From: Colius striatus
Lineage: Eukaryota; Chordata; Aves; Coliiformes; Coliidae
Reading direction: 5' to 3'
Assembly: GCF_028858725.1 (NCBI RefSeq)
Contig: NC_084764.1
Span: forward strand, 19,519,501-19,583,500
DNA: 64,000 nucleotides
The notes under the pieces are model-generated. The model made no database searches. It was not told the origin of the DNA and saw only the letters and a program-made list of their open reading frames with translations. Made by a program: the position numbers and the translations under genes. Shown in pieces: positions 24,441 to 35,400 of this stretch. The first letter of the stretch is position 1. Every line of letters starts with the position of its first letter.

Positions 24441-24983
24441 GGGACTTTCCCCCTGTAGGCAGCTGTGGTGTTTGGTAATGCTACAGTCTCCAGTTCTTCC
24501 CAGCAAGCAGGAATCTTGAAAAGGTGGAGATAATGGCAGGGTGGGACCATGCAGAAAACTGACCTGGTGAGAATTCGAGAGGGAGAGCTCTACCTGGCAG
24601 GGGGTGAGTGTGGGCAGCCATCGAGGCCATGCTGAAGCGTGAGATGCTTTCCTTTCTGATTGAATTACGGATTCAGAAGGTCAAAACTGAATCCGAATAC
24701 AAATTTGCCTGTGGTACCAGATGATATTTTGAGCAAACTGAAGACCTGAACAGAGTTACATTTGGCTATCTGAGCAGGAGGCTATGCTGTCTGTCTCAGC
24801 ACGTGGTTTGCCCTGAGCCTTCTCTCACTCCTGGGCAACCCTTATGCCTAAAGCTGGTGGGTGCAAAGCACCCTGGATAAACATAAGAAGCTGTTCAGAG
24901 CACAGCAGGAGCCGGGCACGGCAGACAGGCGTAGGGCAGGCTGTAATTAGAAGCTGAACTGTGTGTGGGCCCAGGGATTTCCC
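24441..24983. promoter_or_regulatory. Pair of perfect kappaB motifs, candidate distal enhancer of NFKBIA
   Basis: GGGACTTTCC at 24,441-24,450 and GGGATTTCCC at 24,974-24,983 lie about 4.7 and 5.3 kb upstream of the NFKBIA ATG in sequence of ordinary composition. Nothing else identifies an enhancer, so the call rests on the motifs. Confidence 0.3.
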
Positions 24984-25484
24984 TGGGGAAGGATGTGGCA
25001 AATGCAGGGGCTAATGCACTGAGTGCTGTAGCTGTGTGTCTGAGCTAGCAGGGGAGCTGCCAGGGGAGGAAGCAGGAAATACAAGACAATACTAAGATAA
25101 TAACCCTGAGAGAAAAAAAATACCAACAAAACCCAGAAGATGAACTTTGGGCTGGGTGCTTCCTGAAAAAGCCCTGGGACTGCCAGCCAAGGGACTGACC
25201 AGAGGTCAGTTCCTCCTGTGCACACCCTCTTTGGAGGAGGGCAGTCGCTGTGCTTCTTCTCCTGGTGAAAGTCCTTTGGAGCCCCAAGGCCCAGCAGACC
25301 GCATGGCTCTGGGAGGGGTAGCCCCCATCTGCCACCCACAAATTACATGGGGCTGACAATGGGTGTCAGCAGCAGCTGCTACCAAGATAGTGCTAAGGGG
25401 AGGCTTGGCAAAACTAATACCATGTGAAAGCCCCATCAGGGTGCCCCAGGGCTCTGCTTGGGAAGTTCCTAAGGTTTCAACCTC

Positions 25485-25507
25485 TTTTTTTTTTTTCCTT
25501 TTTTTTT
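25485..25507. repeat. T-rich tract
   Basis: A run of T with one CC interruption. No adjacent retrotransposon end was recognised. Confidence 0.9.
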
Positions 25508-25763
25508 CTGGCTGTGGGCTGTGTTCAGGGCTGGAGCATTGGCAACAGCTAGCAGGGAGTGTGTGCAGCATTGCCAAAAGCTGGATGTGCTGCTGGATGC
25601 AGTTCCCTGGTCCAGCCCATCCTGTTAATCAGAGCAGGACTGTGGCTCTTCGAGTAGCTCCGTTATTCTCTGCAGGAGCGCAAGCTGGGAGAAGAGCTCC
25701 GAGGGACAGTGAAGAGCTGGGCTTCATTTATAGGGATGTTAGGTGAGCTCTGATTTAAAGACT

Positions 25764-25802
25764 GAGAGGGATTAAAGGCAGGCTCAGAGGGATTAAAGGC
25801 AG
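25764..25802. repeat. 21-bp tandem duplication
   Basis: AGAGGGATTAAAGGCAG occurs at 25,765 and again 21 bp later at 25,786 with no mismatch in the 17-nt core. It is a recent or conserved short tandem duplication with no coding context. Confidence 0.85.
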
Positions 25803-28471
25803 ATTCTTTCAGACTCCAAACATCCCGTGCACGCTTCAGGTATTTCCTGCACTCACAGTACACAAATTCTTCAGACCAGGTTATAGGAAAATCCTCATTT
25901 CCTCACACAGCTCTCATCCCCTTGTATTCCTATTTATTTTCATACAGCCAACAGCTTACTCTGAGCATGACCTCTCCCAGGATGGCGAGCTTGGGGTGGG
26001 AGGCAGGGGACGAGCTGTGCTGCCCCGCAGGGCTGCCTCACCAGGACAGCCATTGCAGGATGGCCCTTCCTGTCAGTCCTGTGGTACCTGAGCTGCCCAT
26101 TGCAAAGGGCAACTGGAAGCACGAGTGCATCTTTCAGAGGGTGCTGAAGCTAGTAATTCATTACTGGAGCCATGTCGTGGAGGAAGAGTCAACAAATGGA
26201 GACAGCATGCACAATTCTAGCCTGGATGGAGTTTAAATTTATCAGTCTCCCAGACTGCATCCGTTGCTGGGATAATTTCCCATTTAGCGTATGCCTTTTA
26301 GGGCTCTGATTTCTTCAGATTTCGTGGGCGTTGTTTACTAAACAAATTTAGGGCTGTGGTGTTTCCCAGACAGGAATATCTGTCTGGGATGAGTTCCTGC
26401 CTTTCTTGGACTGACATTTTGTGCACAGGCAATAAATTCCATCCTTCTGCGAACTCCCTGTCCTATGTGTGCTCCATAGTGACGTCTGGAGGGCCTGCCC
26501 ACAGCATAGCCCCAAGGGCGCAGGCTGAAGGCCTTCCTTCTATGTCCAGGAACCCTGGGCAAATGAGGAAAAGCTAATCCTCAAGTTTGTCCCAGATCAA
26601 ATGTGTGAGCACAGGAAAATATAACTTGCTTGGGAAAACCCTGACCTCTGCCACACAAACTTGAGGCCATGGGTTTGATTCTGTGCCTCAGACAGGAAGA
26701 CTCATGGAAGCTCTGAAACATATTTGTGGGAAACCAAGTGAGAGAAGTGAGATGGGAGGCGGTGATTTTCTCCAGGGCACTGCAGAGAAGTCCTGTTGGT
26801 TCCTCTTTGAAACAATTGTTTGACAGTCACACTATTTCATTCTTCTTCTGCCTACATCCACAGTCACAAACTCTTTTGGCTGCATCCGTTGCCTGTCCAA
26901 GCCCAACACGCTGTGGCCATGGCAGCTACCTTCTGTATCCTCACCAGCTGTCAGTTCTTTGCCCCTACAGACATGGAAGGTGGCAGACATCACAGTCAAA
27001 GTCTCCTGTAGGCGCCTACAGGAACCCAAACCCTTGCATGACTCAGCTGACTCTGCTGTTACCTTTTGTCTCAGCCTCTGTGTATATACAACAAAACTCT
27101 GTCAGTCACATTATATTCATATCTTCCCTTCAAAGGAAGGTCTTCCCTCACCCACACTGCCTGCTGACCCTGTCACAGTGGTGTCAGTGTATCTGCCTGC
27201 CCCACTGCGCCCTGTACTCTGACCCCTGCCCAAGATAGCCTCTGGGTGCTGCTTAGCAGAGCTATATGTACATCTAGTCCTCCACTTCTTTAGGACATCT
27301 GGGGTGTGAGTGAACAATTACCTAGTGAGTAATGAACAGCAAAAGGGCACATGTGCATTGCGTGCATGAGGTACCCTCTCCCATCCTTCCGAGTGAGTAG
27401 GGTCAAGTCCCTGGCACCTCAAAGTCACCTGGGCTGTGTGACCATGGAGAAGGCTGAGCCCTTCCTGTGTAGGGCTGAGCGACAGCTTCCTGCTCCCTGG
27501 GCTGGAGCTGCAGCCCCCCACATCTCACTTTTGGTTGGGAGCTGCCTGCAGGTCTCTGTGACTTCTTCCATATGTTCAGCTTGGCTGATCGCAAAGGACC
27601 ATGCAGTAGAATGAAACCCAAGCCAGGTCACCCAGTTTCAGGCACAGTGTGATCACAAGACTTAGACACACTCCTATACCCCTTAATACCTTCCCTAGAG
27701 CTCTCTGATAAACATTGCTTTGATGCTACTGCTTCCAGGGACCACAATGATGGTCCAGGGAGACCTGGAAGGGGCTGCTGATCACAGGGATGCAGGCATG
27801 GGTATGCTCTGCTACAAGAGCAGTGGTCTGTCTGCTCATTTGGGCTGTTCCAGACAGCTCCAGGTGGTACAGCTTTAACATCAGCTCTGAGCTCTTTACA
27901 TTGGTATGGTGCTGTGCATACGGAACCTTACCCCTGTCCCTCTGAATGTGGTGAGGAACACCTGTGGAGACGTGCCCAAAGCTTGACCAGCACACAAGTC
28001 CTTCCAGGTCAGCAGGCACTGCTGTGGGGCTGGGGCTCAGACTGGGATTGGGGGAGTGGGGCACTGTGGAAGAATGAGCAGGAGGTCTTTACTCATGGGG
28101 CCAAGGGTGGAGTGTAGTGAAGAGGGTGGAGGAGGAAATATCTCTGCTTATTCGGGCTGTTGCACTGCTTTCCTCACAGGTGGCACCCACCCAAGCAGAG
28201 TGTGAAAACCCCCCACTTCAGCTTAGTTTAGCAAGGGTTTTTTTAACCCTGTTGGGGTGAGCTGCTGTGAGAACTTGTCCCACATGATCAAGCGTGCATT
28301 GACAGAGGCAGGAACAAACGAATCCTTTCCTAAGGACCTTCCAGAGGGACATGAATGCTCTGTCTTACAGGAAGGATGGAGTCTCTGGGAGGTGGATGGG
28401 ACAGCTGTCCTTGGTAGCCCAGCTGCACACTAGTTTCAGCTGCATCATCAAAGTGAGTCATTCAATAAAAA

Positions 28472-28579
28472 CAATTAGCTGAAGAAATATCACTAAACAG
28501 TAATAATTATCCGAATGTCCTAGCATTGACCATTTAGATGACTAAATCCACACAATCAATTGTGTTAGTAAATGCTAAT
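28472..28579 (-). repeat. AT-rich block A of an inverted homologous pair
   Basis: Read on the minus strand from 28,579, this aligns without gaps to the plus strand from 30,151. I counted 61 identities in the first 83 positions, including a 16-nt perfect start (ATTAGCATTTACTAAC). A shared GCTAATTG lies further out at 28,472-28,479. It contains several TAAT/ATTA homeodomain-type cores. It could be a duplicated conserved enhancer or arms of an old inverted-repeat element. Confidence 0.7.
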
Positions 28580-30056
28580 TCAAATCTAATAACCTTCTGG
28601 CTTATTTGATTATACATAAAGAATTCACCTGCAGGGTTGTGACAAGATGGGGCTGCAGAGCAGCTGGGTGCTTGGGCACCTACCTGCCCTGTGGCCTCTG
28701 TGTCCTGGGATGCAGTGTCCACCAGCTAGGCTGGGAAGCAGAAGAATAGTGCTGAGGTGATGTCTAGGGGCCCTTCCACTGGACAGGCAGCAGCTTTCTC
28801 CAGAATGATTTGCACCCGCACATAAATGTGATGTGGCTTCTCAGAAGAGGCTAGTTTCTGTTTTCTGCCTCCTTGTCTGAAAGGTCTCACATGGGTCTGA
28901 ATCTCCTAAACTGGATGGCTGGGCAAAATCACACAAACACCAGAAATCCACATAATCTACCTGAGAATAAAGGTTAACAGAGGGAACTCATGCTTGACAA
29001 TGACAGTTACCATTTCAGCCAAGAGCAAGTCACGCTCCTTAACTCACGTTGGAAACGGATCCTCTGGTGCAGGCTTTTACTCTCTGCTGGTGTCCTCACC
29101 ACTGTGGTGCCTGGCTCTGGAAGCACACAGCTCTGCTCTGAAGGGCTTTATGCTCTGGATGGACTGTGATACCTGGTCCATTTTATTTTGAATGAATGCT
29201 TTTTTTTCTGTACCTCGGCATCACACTTACCACTGCAGTACCTGGATATCTAGAAATGATGGCTGTGATAGAGCCAGTGGGATTCAGCTTGGTGCTGGAA
29301 CTGCCCTCAGTCTTTCCACAACAACATAGTGAGCTGCCAACAGCCCTACTCTTTTTAGCTCATATACATGGGTGCCTGGAGGAGATAAAATCAGGAAGAC
29401 CTTTTTTTTTAAAATTATTTTTAAATCAGTATTTCAGGAAAAGAGTCAACAATGGTACCAAGAAGGCAGCTTGCCCTGAAAACCGATATCTGCCGTGCTA
29501 TTTTCACATCTCTATACAAATGCTTACATTCAGCTTTGCATGATGCATCATGCTTTGCAGATGCAGGAAGGAACGAGTGTGTCTGTGGAGGGATCAATGC
29601 TGTACTTTGGCAGCACGGAGTGCCAGGGATGATGAGAGAGAATCCGGTGGCTCTGAACTTGGTGGCCCTCAGGTTGTGCTCATGCCTTTCCTGCCCATGC
29701 CCCATCCATTGAACTACATAGTTTCCTTGAGGTGAAAAGCAGTGCAGGCATCAACAGTGCAAATTTCTCCCATGGCCTGCTATCTGCTCTGGCTGTGACA
29801 TTGCAGGGTTTTCTGAACAGGGCTGATAGGCAGTGAATCAGCACAGTGTGCCACAGCAGGGCTGGCAGTGAGGGCAAGAACTGCCCCAGGGAGCTGGGAA
29901 CGTGTGCCATCAGCTCAGGGAGCCTGGCCATGCTTCTGGTAATGTGTGGCGGCAGCAGGAACAGCCCTTGTGGTGCAAGGACAGGGCTCCTCTGCCTCCT
30001 TGCCAGCATTAACATTTGTTTGCTCTCTGAGGCAGGCTGGATTGTTGCTTCTTGGG

Positions 30057-30071
30057 TTTTTTTTTTTTTTA
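30057..30071. repeat. T tract next to block B
   Basis: A run of about 15 T precedes the block B neighbourhood. It is simple sequence. Confidence 0.85.
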
Positions 30072-30150
30072 GGTCATTTTGTGTAGCACAATCATATTGG
30101 AGTAGAATTCTTCTACCTAATCTAATGAAACTTCATGTAGTTAGTTTGTC

Positions 30151-30257
30151 ATTAGCATTTACTAACGAATGTGATTGTGAGGATTTAGTTTCTCACATGG
30201 TTAATAGGAAGGCATTTAGATAATTACAGCTGTCTATTGTTTTTCCACTGCTAATTG
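30151..30257 (+). repeat. AT-rich block B of an inverted homologous pair
   Basis: Partner of 28,472-28,579 in opposite orientation, about 1.57 kb away. It has the same 16-nt start, then TGATTGTG and GGATTTAGT in register, AGATAATTA, CTGT and a final GCTAATTG. A small open frame runs over each arm and they share an LAFTN..DC.DLV translation, but this simply reflects the DNA similarity. Confidence 0.7.
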
Positions 30258-31824
30258 CTTTTACTGCCTGCTTCATTTCCAGACCAGCAAGTGAAACTCT
30301 GACACACAGTTGTGCAGGGAAATTGTCCCTACAGTTATGCATTTATGTATCCCTGATATGGTGCTTTGTATGTCTGGAGTCAGTTCCCAGCTCCAACTCA
30401 AGTTTCATATGAACTGCAGAAAAACCCCAGCCTTGCTGTGATGCTTTCCCACTTGCCTATGCCATGCCAGGTCATGCAGTCCAGCACTCTTTCCCTAACA
30501 CTGGCCAACTAAAGACACCTAGGTAAGAAAACAAAATAAGCAGATAAATATGTAATGGTCCTGCTCCTGCACGCTTTCAAAGCTTTAGGAGCTACCCAAG
30601 CACCTGAATTTAGCAGCTACTAGTGGTTTTAGCTTCAGTGGATTTATCTAATCCCTTGGTGTTCTCCTCCATATCTTTGGTCTCCACAATAACCTGCAAC
30701 AGTGAGATTTAACTATACATGTACTGAAAAAAAAAACTCCACCAAAACTTCCTGGTGTTTGTATTTAAAACTACAAGGTGGCATTTTAATTGAGAAAAAT
30801 GAATACTTCTGTTACAGGAAAGAGGGAATGAGATTTGTTCTTCATCTTTTTAGGCCACCTGTGATGTAAATGAGCTGTCATCACCTTTTGCTGTCTCCTT
30901 GTCAAGATCCAGCTAATCCTGTTTCTAATTTTGTTAGTTTTTTCTCATATCTGAGAGCCTTTCCATACCTGCTTGCCTTTTGCAGAACTTATTTTTTTTC
31001 TATCTGTGTCTTTGATACAAGCTGCAAACTGTATTTAAGAAGGATTTCTAGAAAGGTAAAAGGGTAGTTTCTCCTTTTTCATCTGTTTATTCCTATTAGT
31101 TGTGACAATTATTTCTGCTGTTTTGATGACCACAAAGCCCTGATCTCAAGTATCCACCATGGCTCTGAGACTCATTTCCTAGTAAAACCAGTTCATTCGA
31201 AGTCTATGACATGTATAAATAGATTTTTTTCCAATCAGGTGTTGTAAAGAGCATTTGTTGATGTGGAATTTAATGCAAGAACTTACTTCTTTTTGCTCTG
31301 CTATACCACATTGTAAACTATTTTATCACTTCTTCTTGTCTTTATTTCAATGTTTTCTGAATAATTCTGTTTCAGCTGCAGCCTTTGCTACTTTATTCTT
31401 CATTTGCTTTGTTAGATCATTTGTGGGTATGATAATGTACTTATCATACAGGGCATTGTTTTCTTTCAAGATAAAATGTGGAGGAGGAGACATGTCTACT
31501 ACAGAAGCTGAGTGTAGTATGTTACTATGATGATGCTAATGATCCTCATAACCTTTTATGTCATTGTTCTGTCCTCTGATAGCTATCTTGCTCATAAGAA
31601 ACAATTCAGTAGCTGTTTGGAACAGTACTGTCTTTTTAGGAGCTAAATGGGTCAAAGGTTTCCTGTCAGTGGGGACATTTCCATACTGGTAAGACAAAAT
31701 GAATCAGGACAAAGCAGTCTCTGGCTAATAATTAAAATTAAGAGCTGTGCCCATTGGTCCGAGAAAGAGGAGCCTGTGTGTACCCTCAGAAACTTTAGCC
31801 TCCCTCCAAGCAGTCGTTTATTAA

Positions 31825-32036
31825 TGTTAATTTTAATTTTAATATATTTTAATTTTAAATAACAATTATTTTCCCTTTTCTTTCCTATTTTTTCTTTTTC
31901 TTTATTTTTTATTACTTTTCTATTTTCCTTTTTCTTTTTAATTTTTTCTATTTCTCTTTTATCTTTTTTCTATTTTTTTCCTTTTTTTTTTTCTTTTTTT
32001 GTTCATCTTTTCCTTTTTACTTCCTTTCCCCTCGAC
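31825..32036. repeat. T/pyrimidine-rich low-complexity tract
   Basis: About 210 nt of T and C with TTTAAT and TTTTCTATTTT-like units. The strand bias is extreme (almost no G on plus). It abuts a GC-rich island at 32.06 kb, giving an abrupt composition boundary. Confidence 0.9.
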
Positions 32037-32059
32037 CTTTCCCGTTTCTCCTCTCTCAT

Positions 32060-32330
32060 GCTTGCAGCGCACGCCGCTGGCAACTCGGGCCCGGTCCCTC
32101 CGCTCGCCCGCTGTCCGTGCCGTGCCTCCCGCTGTCCGTGCCGCTGTCCGTGCCGCTGTCCGTGCCTCCGCACCTCCCGCTGTCCGTGCCGTGCCTCCCG
32201 CTGTCCGTGCCTCTCGTGGGCCCCGCGGCGCTGGGCCGGTGCGGGGTTTCCCTCTAGCGGCGCCCGCGCCTGCAGAGAAACGCGACGGCTCCATGGGGGC
32301 TGCGGCTGCTCGGCGGGAACTGCTCCTCGT
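32060..32330. other. Small orphan CpG-rich island with a minisatellite
   Basis: CpG-dense sequence in the middle of the desert, about 12 kb upstream of NFKBIA. It is bounded by the pyrimidine tract on the left and ordinary sequence on the right. Open frames run through on both strands (31,999-32,445 and 32,058-32,468 plus; 31,959-32,399 minus), but their products are low-complexity and match nothing I know. It may be an unannotated promoter or a GC-rich repeat expansion. Confidence 0.6.
32110..32211. repeat. 12-bp minisatellite GCTGTCCGTGCC
   Basis: Six perfect copies of GCTGTCCGTGCC start at 32,110, 32,131, 32,143, 32,155, 32,179 and 32,200. Some are separated by a 9-bp spacer GTGCCTCCC (twice) or a related 12-bp spacer. 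All unit lengths are multiples of three, so the array keeps every frame open. Confidence 0.95.
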
Positions 32331-32439
32331 CACAGAGCTCAAACTCTCTCGTTCCTTCGGCCACTCACCCGCACCCGTGGCAATACATCTCCGGGCCAAA
32401 GGCAGCGGCTTTGCACCAAAAATACAGCCGAGTTTTCTT

Positions 32440-35400
32440 CATTAGACCCCCAGGGAACGTCTTCATGAAGAACAATTCATCTCTCCTTGCACAAGTGAAG
32501 TGGTTGTTGATTGTTGCGCTATTCGGTGCAGCCCCAGCCCGTTGGCATTCATGGCACAGCCAACCAGCCTGTTGCCAGGAATCCATGTCTGGATGAGTTA
32601 GGATGCTGAAGCTTCAGGTTTGTTCACAGTCACCTGGTGCATCTTTGAGGAAGTTCACGTCAGGCTGTGTGACTCTTGCCGACTCACTGTTTTCTAGTGT
32701 TACAAGCAACAGGCAGAAACTGAGAACTGGTGAAAATAAGCATAATACAAATCTCCAGGGAACAAAACATGAAACATACTAGAGCTGAGGTGAAATACCT
32801 TGTATAGACAAGGAACTCCTCACAGATAACAACCAAATATGTTCTCTAGCCACTACATAAGCCTTCTAGTAAGCTCCTTCTCCACAGCTACTTGTGGGGC
32901 CTTCAAGTGTTCAAGAGATATTCTGGGTCAGAGGGTTTTCACACCCTTTGGAAAATATCCCATAGCTCAAGACAGTTGGAAGCAGGTAGCTAAATCTTCC
33001 AGCTCCTCCTAGATCTGATGTAAATGCCATTAGCAAGCGCACTGCAGAGATCCTTAATGGCAGTAGCTCGATGCCATAAGAGAGCACACTGGCTTGGGCC
33101 CAAAGGTGGGAGAATCCTGCCTGCAGGGTGCCTTGCCCAAGGACAAGTGCCCTCTGCCCCATCTTCTTGAGCAATTTGGAGTTACTCTGGGCAAACATGA
33201 TTACATGTCTGCTCCTATCATGCCTATCAACATGCCTATCAACTGTGAATACTGGAAAGCCTGAGACAGGTGATGGTAGCGTGTCCTATGCACCGTTAAC
33301 CAAACCAAAGACTTGGCAGGGGCAAGGTGTAGGTCCTGCAGAGCCCAGCCTCTAGGTCTGTTCACGTGAAATTGTGGTGTTGGGCCACTGTGTTTCAGGA
33401 TAAACCTCTCTCCCCTTGCTCAGTCTGACTGGACAGTCTCTTCGGAGATGAGTACGACTGTGGGCAGGGCAGAGGTTGAGCAAATGTCGTCGTTTGCTGA
33501 CGCACATTTGACCACCTTGGGATTCTCATGCTGCCAATGTCACTTAGACTCTCCAGTACTACCCTTATCTTTGCTTCCTCTGTGTACTTTCCTGCTAACC
33601 TGCCGTCTCTCTCTCTCAGGCCCTTCAGCAGCTGCTACTAGAAGCCATTGAATGACTGCACTCTTCTCAGTGTCTCAGTGTAGCTCCAGCTCTCTAACCC
33701 ACAAGTTGCACTGATTGCTAAATTACAAACCCTCTTTTTGATTTTCATGCACATGTGCCATCACGAAAATGTCATTTTGCAAGGATTGTTAAAAATTCTC
33801 CCTAATAAAGCTCCCTAAGCATAGAGCACCCTTCTTTATACCTGGGTTTCTTCTTACCCTTCAGAAAGACCTCAGACTTGGGGAGAGTATGTGGCATACT
33901 TCATTGATTTGGGCAGATGAATGTGTGGAAAGATTACATGGTTCTCCTGACAAGAAAAGTGACTATTATTTTGTTCCTCCACATGTGGTAGGGAAAGCAG
34001 GTGATTCTTCTGATTATTGCTTTTAAAATTAAAAAGCTATATGGGTACTTCAAAATATGAGTGTGTTGAAGTAGCAATGTTAATAGCTAAAATAAATAAC
34101 ACCGATCAATTTGTGCTGCTTTGTGCAGACTCTTCAAAAATTCTTGTTTCATAAGAAAAAGAACAACTGGGAAAACATTTATGCAGAAGAGGTAATGTCA
34201 ACTCCAGTCCCTGCTTGTGGCTACCCAGTGGCTACTTCATGGGACAGACTAGCTCTTGCTGGACCATGGCCTGAAGTCCTGTGCATTTCTCTCCCTAGGT
34301 GAGAACTCCCTTTCCTTCACTGTCTTTCACAGTCTCCTGAGGATACCAGATGTTTACAAGAGGTCAAAAGTGAATGGATGGAAAAGCCAATCTATTAAAT
34401 GTATTAAATACAAAGACACCACTCAGGAATTGCCTGAGCCAGAGATTGCCTGCTGTTGAGAGGATATTCAGAGGAAATATCTCTATGCTTTTCTGTTCCT
34501 ATACTTTTCCCCAAGCACCTGCTTTTGGCCACTGTAGGAGACAAAATACTAGGCTAGATGGGCTTTCAGCAAGCAAATGGATATTTTTATAAAAATATAA
34601 AATATATTTATAAAGTTACACAAACCTCTCTGTGCTGCCTTCTTGTTAGTGTGTTACAGAATCCCAAGTGTTTTGTGAATCTTTAGCAGTGATTCTAGCT
34701 GTGTCAGAAAAAGAAAAAAACACTGGAAAATAAAGTAATTAAGATGAGAATAGTTGCATTAAGGTTGCAAAGTTAAGCATTTAGAGGGAACAAAATGTCA
34801 AAATAATCTTAGGACTTGTATCTTGTAATATTAGGACTGTAGCTTGTTGAACATTCCCAATCTGATGTGTACTAGGATGTAGACTTTCTTTATATGTTAA
34901 TTTATTTTTAACAGGGAGTCCCTCACTCATTCAGCCCCCACAGTGGAGAGTGACTAGAGCTGACTGAACAGCACAGAGGGAAGGAGCAGGGAGCCTGCAG
35001 AGTCATACCTCCTTTTCCCTCCGCTGGAGCTCGTGGGCAGGGAGAGGAGCTGCTGGTGAGCACCCAGGATGGCTGCTGAGTGCCTCTGGGAGTGAGCTGG
35101 TGTGGTGCTGGGTGTCTTGAGTGAAACAACGTTTTTCAACAGAGAGCATAGACAGCTCCTCGTTTCTGGGTGCTAACTGAGGGCACCTGGTGCTTACTTG
35201 TAGAAATGTTTTTCCCCACCACACCTCAGGCCAGCTAAAGTGATGTGTGACTGACAGCTCCATTAACTATTTAGCAAAATGTCTATTGGTGAAAAAATGA
35301 TTTTTTTTTTCACCAGAAACAGGCTTAGCTCCCAGTATATATACGTTCATATTTGAAGGATGTTATTTTTGTTTATAGCAGTGTCCATGCAGTCATTTAT

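Larger units (their letters stand above)
20250..32030. other. Intergenic desert, NFKBIA-proximal part, no supported gene
   Basis: No open frame longer than about 170 codons and none with a recognisable domain. It contains kappaB motifs near 21.0 and 24.4-25.0 kb, a 21-bp tandem duplication at 25,764, T tracts, and the paired AT-rich blocks near 28.5 and 30.2 kb. Confidence 0.7.

Noticed and set aside
31959-32468. Frames of 132-148 codons through the 32 kb minisatellite as a gene
   Set aside because: All are generated by the multiple-of-three repeat units plus the adjoining low-complexity tract. No family resemblance in any frame.
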